From: CAYZXU01 sp964482535
GTDB taxonomy: Bacteria > Desulfobacterota > Desulfobacteria > Desulfobacterales > BuS5
Direction: 5' to 3'
DNA length: 14,712 nt
Assembly (NCBI GenBank): GCA_964482535.1
Contig: CAYZXU010000059.1
Coordinates: 1 to 14,712 of the forward strand
Of this stretch, positions 1-7,900 are shown piece by piece. A program made the position numbers and the translations under genes. Position 1 is the first letter of the stretch. The number at the start of each line of letters is the position of its first letter. A model generated the notes under the pieces. The model worked only from the letters and a program-made list of their open reading frames with translations, was not told the DNA's origin and did not search any database.

Positions 1-82
1 CCTTAATCCTCCCCCTCCAGAGGAGGGGGAGGAGAGGGGAGAGAGAGGAGGGAGAGGAAAAGGGAGAGGAAAAGGGAGGGGG
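1..82 (+). repeat. Palindromic element copy 1 with purine tail
   Basis: The stretch starts with CCTTAA and a perfect hairpin: a 12-bp arm TCCTCCCCCTCC at 7-18, loop AGA, and complementary arm at 22-33. A G/A-only tail follows to about 82, including two exact tandem copies of AGGGAGAGGAAA (49-60 and 61-72). The same palindrome recurs at 3825-3851, 8601-8627 and 9471-9497, with a relative at 9643-9673. It lies directly upstream of the transporter gene at 115 and may begin before the window. No coding potential is apparent. Confidence 0.85.
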
Positions 83-114
83 AATTGTTAGTAATTACAG
101 TTAAAATTTAAAAT

Positions 115-1080
115 ATGTCTTGGTTATTGATAGCAATTATTTCTTATTTTATTTTAGCGGTTGTTTATATAGCAGATAAATATCTGCTTAAAAATGGTAT
201 ACCTGATCCTAAAGTTTTTGCTTTTTATGTTGGAATTTTAGGTATTGTAGTTATTTTTTTGGCTCCTTTTATTCATTTTTATTTTCCAGATTTTAAACAA
301 ATTATTTTTAGTTTTTTAGCCGGTTTTTTTTCTGTTTATGGTCTTTTTTGGTTTTATAAAGGTTTAAAATTATTTGAAACTTCGCGGATAGTTACAGCAG
401 TAGGAGGATTGTCTCCTTTGTTAACTTTTGTTTTGGTTTTTCTTTTTTCTTTTGGGAAAGAAAAATTATCTTTATCAGATACTTTTTCTTTTTTTCTTTT
501 GGTAATAGGTAGTATTTTAATAACTTCTGAAGAAAACCCAATTTTTGAAATAAAGAATAAAATTAAAAAAGATCAAACAGATATTTTAAAAATTTCTTTG
601 ATTACTGCTTTATTATTTTCTTTGTCTTTTATTTTCAGTAAATATGTTTTTTCAACCCAACCTTTTTGGAATGGTTTTATTTGGATTAGAATAGGCGCTT
701 TTATTTCTGCTTTTACTTTTCTTTTATTTTTTCCAGAGACAAGAAAAAGGATTTTGATAGATATTAAAAATAGGAAAGAATTCCAAAAAGAGAAGAGAGA
801 AAAAGTAAGTAGTGCTATCATTTTCTTCCTTTCTCAAGCCGCTGGCGGATTGGGCGCTCTTCTTCAAAATTGGGCAATTGCTCTTGCTCCTCTTGCTTAT
901 ATTTCTATTATCACTGCCCTTCAAGGATTGCAATATGTTTTCTTATTTATTTTTACAATTATTCTTTCTTTGAAATTTCCAACGATTTTAAAGGAAAAAA
1001 TTTCTAAAAAAATAATTTTTCAAAAAGCCGTAGCTATAATAGTAATATCTTTAGGTTTGGCTATTTTAGTTTTAAAATAA
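115..1080 (+). CDS. EamA/DMT-superfamily membrane transporter
   Basis: This 321-residue protein is almost entirely hydrophobic, with about ten predicted membrane helices in two halves (roughly residues 2-138 and 158-320) joined by a charged loop near 139-157. Two EamA-like repeats of five helices are the layout of the drug/metabolite transporter superfamily. The segment near residues 85-105 (FETSRIVTAVGGLSPLLTF) resembles the usual EamA helix following a conserved Glu and Arg. The substrate cannot be read from the sequence. The ATG at 115 has no Shine-Dalgarno site. A TAAAAT hexamer at 102-107 would place a transcript start almost at the ATG, so a leaderless message is possible. The next gene starts 27 bp downstream, suggesting co-transcription. 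Confidence 0.8.
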   Translation: MSWLLIAIISYFILAVVYIADKYLLKNGIPDPKVFAFYVGILGIVVIFLAPFIHFYFPDFKQIIFSFLAGFFSVYGLFWFYKGLKLFETSRIVTAVGGLSPLLTFVLVFLFSFGKEKLSLSDTFSFFLLVIGSILITSEENPIFEIKNKIKKDQTDILKISLITALLFSLSFIFSKYVFSTQPFWNGFIWIRIGAFISAFTFLLFFPETRKRILIDIKNRKEFQKEKREKVSSAIIFFLSQAAGGLGALLQNWAIALAPLAYISIITALQGLQYVFLFIFTIILSLKFPTILKEKISKKIIFQKAVAIIVISLGLAILVLK

Positions 1081-1107
1081 TATAATAAAAAAATAAATTG
1101 ATAAAAA

Positions 1108-2145
1108 ATGGGTAGATTTCAAAAAATTGGAAAAATTTTAAAAGATATTATGTTTTTATTTTTTCTTTTTGTAATAGTTTTTGTAATTGTTTTTTTCTCT
1201 TGGATTTTTTTTCCTGGCTCAAAAAAACAAAATAAAAGCATCGTTTGGGGAGTAAATTTTTCACAACGCCAAGCCGAAAGTTTAGGGTTAGACTGGCAAA
1301 AAGTTTATTTAGCTTTATTAAATGATTTAAAGTTTAAACATTTAAAAATTTCAGTTGATTGGGATTTAATAGAAAAAAGAAAAGGCGAGTATGATTTTAA
1401 TGATTTAGATTGGCAGGTTAAGAAAGCCGCTGAAAATAAGGCAGATATTATTTTAGCAATCGGATTAAAAACTCCCCGTTGGCCAGAATGTCATCAACCT
1501 GTTTGGTTGAAAAATAAGAAGTATTTAGATGAAGAAGGAGAAAGAGATTTATTGGAATACATGAAAAAAGTTGTTGAAAGATATAAAGATTCAAAAGCAG
1601 TTATAGGATGGCAAGTAGAAAATGAACCGTTTTTTCATTTTGGAAAATGTCCTAAAACAAAGAAAAATTTATTGGAAAGAGAAGTTCAATTAGTAAAATC
1701 TCTTGATCCTGAAAAGCCAATTATAATTACAGATAGCGGAGAATTTTCTTTTTGGTTTAGGGCAGCAGCAATTGGGGATTTAGTAGGAATAACAATGTAT
1801 AAAAAAATTTGGTTTAAGGAATTAAATTCTTATATTACTTATTTCTTTCCTCCTTTGTTTTATTATAAAAGGGCGTTTTTAGTTAAAAAGATATTTGGGA
1901 AAAAAGTTATTTGCACTGAACTTCAAGCCGAACCTTGGGGACCTCGTCTTTTGAGTGATAATTTGCCGCTTAGCGAACAAGAAAAAACAATGAATTTAAG
2001 TTATTTGGAGAGGAATATTGATTTTGCTAAAAGGACAGGTTTAGATACATTTTATTTTTGGGGAAGCGAATGGTGGTATTGGCTTAAAACAAAACAAAAT
2101 AAGCCTGAAATATGGCAGAAAATTAAAGAAACAATTTCGGGATAG
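1108..2145 (+). CDS. Membrane-anchored clan GH-A glycosidase-like protein
   Basis: This 345-residue protein has one N-terminal membrane segment (about residues 14-35, very Phe/Val/Ile rich) after a short basic stretch, so the remainder should face outward. The soluble part reads as a TIM-barrel glycoside hydrolase of clan GH-A, resembling GH5/GH42-type proteins. An early strand KISVDWDLIE (about 80-89) resembles the start of a GH-A barrel. The motif WQVENEP places the probable acid/base Glu at 173. A later strand VICTELQAEPWG gives a candidate nucleophile at Glu271, and an aromatic stretch near 316-325 matches the usual late barrel aromatics. It probably cleaves a beta-linked glycan at the cell surface, but the substrate is unknown. 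It follows the transporter by 27 bp and is closed by a terminator hairpin at 2205. No Shine-Dalgarno site is visible. Confidence 0.75.
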   Translation: MGRFQKIGKILKDIMFLFFLFVIVFVIVFFSWIFFPGSKKQNKSIVWGVNFSQRQAESLGLDWQKVYLALLNDLKFKHLKISVDWDLIEKRKGEYDFNDLDWQVKKAAENKADIILAIGLKTPRWPECHQPVWLKNKKYLDEEGERDLLEYMKKVVERYKDSKAVIGWQVENEPFFHFGKCPKTKKNLLEREVQLVKSLDPEKPIIITDSGEFSFWFRAAAIGDLVGITMYKKIWFKELNSYITYFFPPLFYYKRAFLVKKIFGKKVICTELQAEPWGPRLLSDNLPLSEQEKTMNLSYLERNIDFAKRTGLDTFYFWGSEWWYWLKTKQNKPEIWQKIKETISG

Positions 2146-2204
2146 ATTTATAAGGTAATTTAACTTTCTTAAAAAGAATTTTTCTTACTCAAACAATAAA
2201 AAAA

Positions 2205-2250
2205 CGGCGGAGGTCGGACCTCCGCCGGATTACTCTTTATTTTTTTCTTT
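2205..2250 (+). terminator. Hairpin terminator after the glycosidase gene
   Basis: A perfect 10-bp GC-rich stem, CGGCGGAGGT (2205-2214) with ACCTCCGCCG (2218-2227), closes a 3-nt loop. It is preceded by an A run and followed, after a few bases, by a T-rich tract (about 2236-2253). The A run on the other side would let it work from either direction. It separates the transporter/glycosidase pair from the regulator gene. Confidence 0.75.
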
Positions 2251-2257
2251 TTTATAG

Positions 2258-2263
2258 TATAAT
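2258..2263 (+). promoter_or_regulatory. Candidate -10 box of the winged-helix gene
   Basis: A perfect TATAAT lies 20 bp upstream of the ATG at 2284, directly after the terminator. No convincing -35 hexamer lies at the right distance; the region upstream is T-rich. A transcript start near 2270 would leave a leader of about 14 nt with a weak TAGGA-like site. Confidence 0.4.
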
Positions 2264-2283
2264 ATAGAGCAATCTAATAGGAT

Positions 2284-3024
2284 ATGAATAATATGATGAA
2301 AAATAAAGAAGAATTACTTCGTCTCACGAATAAAATTTATAGATTTACTATTCTTTTTCCTAAAAAAGAACCATTGCGCTATAGATTAAGGGAAGTAGCA
2401 GATGATTTTTTGGAAGGATTTACGAAATGGAATGTTTTCTCAAACTCTAATCCAATAAATTTTAATTCTTTAAAAGGGTTGAAAGAAGAGATAATTTTTG
2501 ATTTAGAAAAAAGTTATGATGTTTTAAAAAACTATTTTGAAATAGTTAAGTGGCAAAATTGGGTTAGTTATTTTGATATTTTAAAATTAGAAGAAAAGTA
2601 TGATTTGTTATGGCAGAAAATTAAAGGAGAAATAGAAGAAAAGATTAAACAAGCGGAAGAGAAAAGTGAAATTTTAGAAGAAAGAAATTGTGATGTCTTA
2701 AGTGGTGATAAAGATGACGATATTAAGGATAGGTCAGGAAGTTTAAAATTAAGCGAATCAAATAGAAATTTAATTTTAATCAATAAAAAAAGTGAATTTT
2801 CTCAAATTAATCAAGTTATTGTTAATAAGCGATTAAATGAAAGACAGAGTAAAATTTTGGAAGCTTTAAAAACAAAAGAAACTTTACAAGTTTGGGAAGT
2901 TAAGAAAATGTTTCCTGATATTTCTAAAAGAACTTTAAGAAGGGATTTTGAAAAACTTCTTAAAATGGGATATGTTCAAAGAGAAGGAGAGAGGAGTAAT
3001 ACTTTTTATAAATTAAAAAAATAA
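2284..3024 (+). CDS. Helical protein with C-terminal DeoR-type winged helix
   Basis: This 246-residue protein is probably a DNA-binding regulator. Residues about 183-246 form a winged helix-turn-helix: LNERQSKILEALK is the typical first helix of DeoR-like domains, DISKRTLRRDFEKLLKMGYV holds the recognition helix, and a wing follows. Residues 1-120 are predicted to be helical. The stretch FPKKEPLRYRLREVADDFLEGF (residues 25-46, taken in two parts) is reminiscent of four-helix-bundle S23/IVS proteins, though I regard this as a weak resemblance. A charged, low-complexity linker covers about 120-180. N-terminal sensing with C-terminal DNA binding is inference. In-frame ATG codons at 2293 and 2296 are alternative starts. 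No ligand pocket or target is recognisable. Confidence 0.65.
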   Translation: MNNMMKNKEELLRLTNKIYRFTILFPKKEPLRYRLREVADDFLEGFTKWNVFSNSNPINFNSLKGLKEEIIFDLEKSYDVLKNYFEIVKWQNWVSYFDILKLEEKYDLLWQKIKGEIEEKIKQAEEKSEILEERNCDVLSGDKDDDIKDRSGSLKLSESNRNLILINKKSEFSQINQVIVNKRLNERQSKILEALKTKETLQVWEVKKMFPDISKRTLRRDFEKLLKMGYVQREGERSNTFYKLKK

Positions 3025-3054
3025 TATAAAAATAATATAAAAAAGAAAAAATTT

Positions 3055-3096
3055 ATTTAGATAGGACATATTTTTTTAAATATGTCCTATCTAAAT
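3055..3096. repeat. Perfect 19-bp inverted repeat before the sigma factor
   Basis: Arm 3055-3073 is the exact reverse complement of 3078-3096, with a TTTT loop. Both arms carry the motif TAGGACA (3062-3068 on +, 3083-3089 on -). A third copy (3113-3119) overlaps the likely ribosome binding site of the sigma gene. The repeat could terminate the upstream gene, since the T-rich side supports termination on the - strand, or it could be an operator. The sequence does not decide between these. Confidence 0.8.
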
Positions 3097-3122
3097 TTAA
3101 TCGAGTTTATCCTAGGACAAAA

Positions 3123-3632
3123 TTGAAAATGAATAGAAAACAAAAGATTTTTACTGAGATTTATAATAAATATATAGACAAAATATATAGATTTATTTTT
3201 TTAAGAGTGAATTCTGAAGAAAAAGCTCAAGATTTATGTTCTGAGACTTTTTTAAAAGCTTGGAAAACTTTTAATAATAAAGAAAAAAAAGTTGATAACT
3301 ACCAATCCTTTTTATATCAAATTGCTCGGAATTTAATCATTGATTTTTATAGGAAAAAAAGTAGGACACAGATTGTTCCTATAGAAGAATTAAATATTTC
3401 TGATCCTGCGCAAGATTTAGAGAATAAAACTCTTATTAATTCAGATATAAAAGAAGTACAAACAATTTTAACAACTCTTAAGCAAGATTACCAAGATATT
3501 ATTATTTGGTATTACATTGAAGAGTTGTCTATCTCAGAAATTGCCCAAATTTTAAATAAATCAGAAGGAGCAACAAGGGTGATGCTTCATCGCGCTTTAA
3601 ATGCTTTAAGAGATAAAATTCAAGAGTCTTAG
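3123..3632 (+). CDS. ECF-type sigma-70 family RNA polymerase sigma factor
   Basis: This 169-residue protein has the two-domain layout of an extracytoplasmic-function sigma factor, which redirects RNA polymerase to a small promoter set. Region 2 covers about residues 10-80: YIDKIYRFIFLRV, then the DLCSETFLKAWK segment, then the LIIDFYRKKSR end that contacts the -10 element. Region 4 covers about 108-165, with the helix-turn-helix LSISEIAQILNKSEGATRVM that reads the -35 element. The listed start is TTG at 3123, with AGGA at 3114-3117 only 5 nt away. ATG at 3129 (two codons later) is the alternative at 11 nt spacing. The DUF5667-like membrane protein downstream is its likely partner. The inverted repeat and TAGGACA copies upstream may be regulatory. 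Confidence 0.9.
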   Translation: MKMNRKQKIFTEIYNKYIDKIYRFIFLRVNSEEKAQDLCSETFLKAWKTFNNKEKKVDNYQSFLYQIARNLIIDFYRKKSRTQIVPIEELNISDPAQDLENKTLINSDIKEVQTILTTLKQDYQDIIIWYYIEELSISEIAQILNKSEGATRVMLHRALNALRDKIQES

Positions 3633-3739
3633 AATTTTTCTTTTCCTCTTTCTCTCAAGAAGAAAAAATATATTTCTCATACTCTTCCTTCTTATTCTAA
3701 TTCCTATCCTCCTTTTTTAGGAAAGAAAAAACCTTGCGC

Positions 3740-3765
3740 AAAGCGTAAAACTAAAGCGTAAAACT
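3740..3765 (+). repeat. Tandem 13-bp repeat, two copies
   Basis: The unit AAAGCGTAAAACT occurs twice without a gap (3740-3752 and 3753-3765), followed by a partial related copy. It lies within the gene-free stretch 3633-4039. That stretch otherwise holds a pyrimidine-rich tract (about 3640-3720), AT-rich simple sequence near 3780-3810, and the copy 2 palindrome with its purine tail. I see no gene in it. Confidence 0.7.
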
Positions 3766-3810
3766 TAAAGCTATTTTCATTTAAATTCTAAATTCAAAAT
3801 TCAAAATACC

Positions 3811-3970
3811 CTCCCCCTCCTTAATCCTCCCCCTCCAAAGGAGGGGGAGGAGAGAGTAAAGAGAAGAGGGAGAGGTGAGAGTAAAGAGAAGAGGAGGAGG
3901 AGAGGAAAGAGGAGGAGAGGAAAGAGGAGGAGAGGAAAGAGGAGGAGGAGAAATAAAGAAGGGAGAGAGG
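3811..3970 (+). repeat. Palindromic element copy 2 with 15-bp minisatellite tail
   Basis: The hairpin arms are TCCTCCCCCTCC (3825-3836) and its complement (3840-3851), with an AAA loop instead of AGA. The purine tail contains three exact tandem copies of GAGGAGGAGAGGAAA (3894-3908, 3909-3923, 3924-3938) and a fourth variant (3939-3953). Because 15 bp is five codons and the tract has no stop, it reads as a GGEER peptide repeat in frame with the gene downstream. I consider this coding appearance spurious. Confidence 0.85.
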
Positions 3971-4039
3971 ATAGGGATGGGCGCTGTAATAAATCTTGTT
4001 TTATTTCGTCTTTTTTATAAGAAGGGTAAATTTAGAGAT

Positions 4040-4807
4040 ATGCAAGAAAAAGAATTTATTGAAAAATTAAAGAGAATGAAGGAAATTAAAGCCGACTCTA
4101 AGTGGGCGGTTTTGACATTGGAGAAAATAGTTCAGGCAAATATTCAAAAGAAGAATACCTTTGTTATATTATCGCAATTTAAATCAATATTTGATGGTAT
4201 AGTGAACAGCGTAAGAATAAGAAAGAGGATAGTTAATTATAAGTTGGCTTTTGCTTCAGTATTATCTTTGTTTCTATTATTTGGAGTAGGAAGAGTGGTT
4301 CAAGATTCATTACCCGGAGATTTACTTTTTCCTTTGAAGAAAGCAATGGAAGATAGCCAGTCAATTTTGAAAGGAGATGAAGCAGAAGTTGCTCTTCAGA
4401 TGGCTCAGGATAGATTAGATGATTTGATAAAAATTGCGCAAGAAAATTCAACAAAAAATTTAGGACCGGCAATTGATGAATATCAAAAAAGTGTTTCTAA
4501 AGTGGCTAATAATTTAATTCGGGAAAAGAATAAAGAAAAAATAAAAAAGATTGTTTCTAAAACCACTGAATTAGAGAAAAAAGAAGAGAAGGTGAAATCA
4601 TATGGAGTTGTAGTAAATGAGAATAAGGATTTGGAAAAAGCGTACATTCAAAAATTATTGGATACTTTAAATCCTTTAATTGAAGACTTGAAGAAAAGAG
4701 ATTTAACTGAAAAAGAAACAGAAATTTTAAAGGAAGCAGAAAAAGATATAAAGCAGAAGAAATATGATCAAGCTTTGTTGAAATTACTATCCATTAACAA
4801 GAAGTGA
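4040..4807 (+). CDS. DUF5667-like single-pass membrane protein, likely sigma partner
   Basis: I place the start at ATG 4040, giving 255 residues. Families of this type begin with a short motif like LKRMKEIKADSKWAVLTLEKI, seen here right after the Met. The open frame continues upstream to a GTG at 3875, but through the purine minisatellite. An in-frame ATG at 3977, with GGAGAGAGG 6 nt upstream, is the main alternative. One membrane helix lies at about residues 71-87. The DUF5667 signature SLPGDLLFPLKKAMED follows it, then a Lys/Glu-rich helical region to the end, probably outside the membrane. Such proteins often sit beside ECF sigma factors, so an anti-sigma or envelope-sensing role is likely but inferred. 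It lies between the sigma gene and the major surface protein gene. Confidence 0.75.
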   Translation: MQEKEFIEKLKRMKEIKADSKWAVLTLEKIVQANIQKKNTFVILSQFKSIFDGIVNSVRIRKRIVNYKLAFASVLSLFLLFGVGRVVQDSLPGDLLFPLKKAMEDSQSILKGDEAEVALQMAQDRLDDLIKIAQENSTKNLGPAIDEYQKSVSKVANNLIREKNKEKIKKIVSKTTELEKKEEKVKSYGVVVNENKDLEKAYIQKLLDTLNPLIEDLKKRDLTEKETEILKEAEKDIKQKKYDQALLKLLSINKK

Positions 4808-4811
4808 ATAG

Positions 4812-4839
4812 TTGACAGTGAAAAAAAGTTGGTTAAAAT
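4812..4839 (+). promoter_or_regulatory. Consensus promoter of the surface protein gene
   Basis: A perfect -35 TTGACA (4812-4817) is separated by 16 bp from -10 TAAAAT (4834-4839), followed by AATTTTT. The same spacing and hexamers precede the 23S rRNA gene at 11222-11249. The transcript would start near 4846 and have a leader of about 100 nt. The match to the housekeeping sigma-70 pattern implies strong constitutive expression. Confidence 0.75.
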
Positions 4840-4862
4840 AATTTTTAAATTTGATAATTGAA

Positions 4863-4897
4863 TAACCGTTCCCAAATAGGGTGGTCGACAACGGTTA
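4863..4897 (+). promoter_or_regulatory. Stem-loop in the surface gene 5' leader
   Basis: TAACCGTT (4863-4870) pairs perfectly with AACGGTTA (4890-4897). Inside it, CCC (4871-4873) can pair with GGG (4879-4881) over the loop AAATA, leaving TGGTCGAC as an internal loop. It starts about 17 nt into the predicted transcript and ends 49 nt before the ATG. A role in stabilising a highly expressed mRNA or in binding a regulator is inference. Confidence 0.6.
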
Positions 4898-4946
4898 AAT
4901 AAATATAAATTAAAAAAGTTTAAAATTATAAAAAAAGAGAAAAGTT

Positions 4947-7900
4947 ATGAAAAAGATAATTGCGATTGCGACGATATTGTCTGTTGCGGTAATGATGGGT
5001 GGACCTGGCGTTGGCTCAGCTAATGCCACCACAGTAGAAGAGTTGGAAGCCACAATAGCTGCTTTACAAGCCCAGTTGCAAGCAGCATTAGCTCAATTAG
5101 CTGAATTGCAAGGGCAACAAGGGACTACCACAGGAGGAACTATTACCGGATGCACAATTACTTCCTTTGATCGGAATCTTAAAATAGGAATGAGTGGAGA
5201 AGATGTAAAATGTCTCCAGATCATTCTTAATTCCGATTCAGAGACAAAATTAGCTGATTCTGGTCCGGGTTCTCCTGGTCAAGAAACAACTTATTTTGGT
5301 CCCTTAACACAAGCAGCTGTTATTAAATTCCAAGAGAAATACGCCGATGATGTTTTAGCTCCTTATGGATTAACAAAAGGTACTGGTTATGTTGGTCCAA
5401 CCACCAGAGCCAAACTTAATTCTTTACTTTCCTCTGGTACATCTGCCGGAGGTGAGGAGACAACTGGCGAGGAAACTGGTGGTGAAACAGGAGCTGAAAC
5501 TGGCGAGGAAACTGGTGGTGAAACAACTCCTTCTACAAGTGGTTTAACCGTTGCCTTAGCTTCTGACACTCCAGCCGCAGCCACAGTTGCTGATGGTGCC
5601 AGCACCTACTTCACCAAATTTACAATGACTGCTGGTTCGGATAGTGATGTAAAAATTTCTAAGATTTATGTCACTCGAACCGGTTTGTCTGCAAATGGTG
5701 ATGTAGAAAACATCAAAATTGTGGATGCTGAAACCGGTGCTTATGTAGGAAGTATTGGTAGTTTAAATGTTGATAACCGAGCAATGATTACCTTTATTCC
5801 TGAATTGGTAATCAAAGCCGGAACAACAAGAACTTTCTACATAAAAGCTGGTATCGTTGATGGCACCAGTGCTGGAAAGACAGTGATATTAGGTATTGCC
5901 TCAAAGGATGACATCGTCTCCGACGCTTCAGAAGTCAACGGTGAATTCCCAATTACCGGAAACCCAATGACCGTAGTGAGCTTAACTATTGGTTCATTGA
6001 CGGTTTCTGAAGATGGAACCACCGCTGATTCTAAACCAAATGTTGGAGATACAGATGTCACTGTTCTTAAGTGGAAAGCAACAGCCGGTTCTACAGAACC
6101 AATTACTATTGAAACAGTAACTGTTAAAAGAACAGGAACCGCTGATGCGAGTGACACTAAGAACATTGAGCTTTACGATGTCACTGAAGGTAAAAGCTTA
6201 GGCACGGTTGCTAGCTGGGATGCTGAAGATAAGGCTACTTGGTCTAACTTAAATGTAGTCATCGATAAGGGTAAAACTCATAGATTCAAGATAATGGTGG
6301 ATGTTGTTGGTGGTGTAGAGTCAACTGCCCAAACCATCAATGTTGATTTAGTTGATGGAAGCGATTGTTTAGTAGTCGCTAGGGGCAACACTTATGGCTT
6401 CTACATCACTCCAACCTTATCGCCTTCCAACTGGAATGGTAAAGCTTCCAATGATCAAACTATTCAATCAGGAAGCTTGACTATCAGCAAATCAGCAGAT
6501 ACGCCTGCTACTGGTAACATCTCTTCTGGCGACGATATTAAATTAGGTGTCTTTGATTTTGAAGCTAAAGGTGAGGATATGAAGATTACTGCCCTTACTG
6601 TAACCACTAGTTTGACAGGATTCGCTGACAGCGATATTACAAATGTTGCTTTATATGATGAAGATGACAACATTGTCGCTGGTCCAGTGGATCTTAGTGG
6701 TGGTGAAGCTTCTTTCACTGATACCTTTATCGTCCCAGTGGGTGTTCATGAATATACAGTAAAGGCAACTATTGCTGATAGTGCTGATAGTGGAAATGCG
6801 ATTAAGGTTGGCATCAAGACACCAAGTAGTTATATCACTGCTACTGGTATGAGCAGCAACGACAGTATTACTGCTAGTCCAGCTAGTACAGTTTGGGCTA
6901 ATACAATGACTGTCTCTGGTCCTGCTTTGACTGTCACTACTTTAGCTTCGCCGGCAAGCAGAAGTATTCCTGCTCCGACGAGCGACTTTGTCTTTGCAAC
7001 ATTCTCCCTTGATGCTTCTTCCTCTGGTGAAGATATCAATATTACAGATATTACTATTACAGATAGTGCGGGAGGAGCAGCTGCAGCCGCAGAATACGGC
7101 TATATTAATAATGCCGAAATCTGGGCTGATTTGACTGATGAAAACAGTCCAAGAGGAGATGTTTACGAGACAAAGATTAGTGACACAGAGCAACCAAGCG
7201 CTTCTACCAGTGGAGCAGTTGATACTACTGAATTTGTCTTGAATCAAACCCTTACCATTCCAAAAGGCTCATTTAAGAAGATTGCTTTAGTAGCCGACTT
7301 AGATGCTTCAGCAAGCGTCAGTCACACCTTCTACATTACCACTAATGGAGTGACTGCTACAGGAGCAAACAGTGGTGAATCAGCAAGCGTCACCTATGAT
7401 ACTGATAACAAGCAGACAATAAGTGTTGGTACTGCCAGCTTAACCGTTACTAAAGATAGCTCCTCTCCTGTTTCTGATATTATTATCGGAGGTAATACAG
7501 GAGTTGAGTTAGCTGTCTTTAGATTAAGTGCCAATAATGTTGAAGATTTAGATCTTGATCAGATCGATTTCACTGTCACCAATGGAGAATTTGTTGATAC
7601 TTTCTACTTCTACAATGGTGACACATTATTAGGCACTAAACCAGGTAATGACTCAATTAGTTGGGTTGTTCCTGATGGCACATTGACAATTCCAGCCAAT
7701 GGCCATAAAGAAATAACGGTTAAGGCTGATTTACTGCCAGTTGACGGAACAACAGTTACCAACGGGTCAACCATTCAGGTTAGTCTTGCAGGCAGCAACA
7801 CCGTTCAGACAACTGGTTTAAGTTCTGGAAGCGATGTTAACTCTGGAACTGTAACCGCTGCTAACGGTGATGCTAATGCAATGACTATCTATGAATCCAG

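Noticed and set aside
7..33. Element palindromes as intrinsic terminators
   Set aside because: The stems are strong, but a purine tail and not a T run follows on the + strand, and the placement is just before genes. A weak role on the - strand cannot be excluded.
85..107. Full promoter TTGTTA/TAAAAT for the transporter gene
   Set aside because: The spacer is only 11 bp, too short for a sigma-70 promoter. Only the -10-like hexamer remains plausible.
3894..3953. CRISPR-like array
   Set aside because: The repeats are 15-bp units in direct tandem with no spacers.
3875..4039. Upstream coding extension of the DUF5667-like gene from GTG 3875
   Set aside because: It runs through a purine minisatellite that lacks stops for compositional reasons. 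The family-like N-terminal motif begins at ATG 4040.
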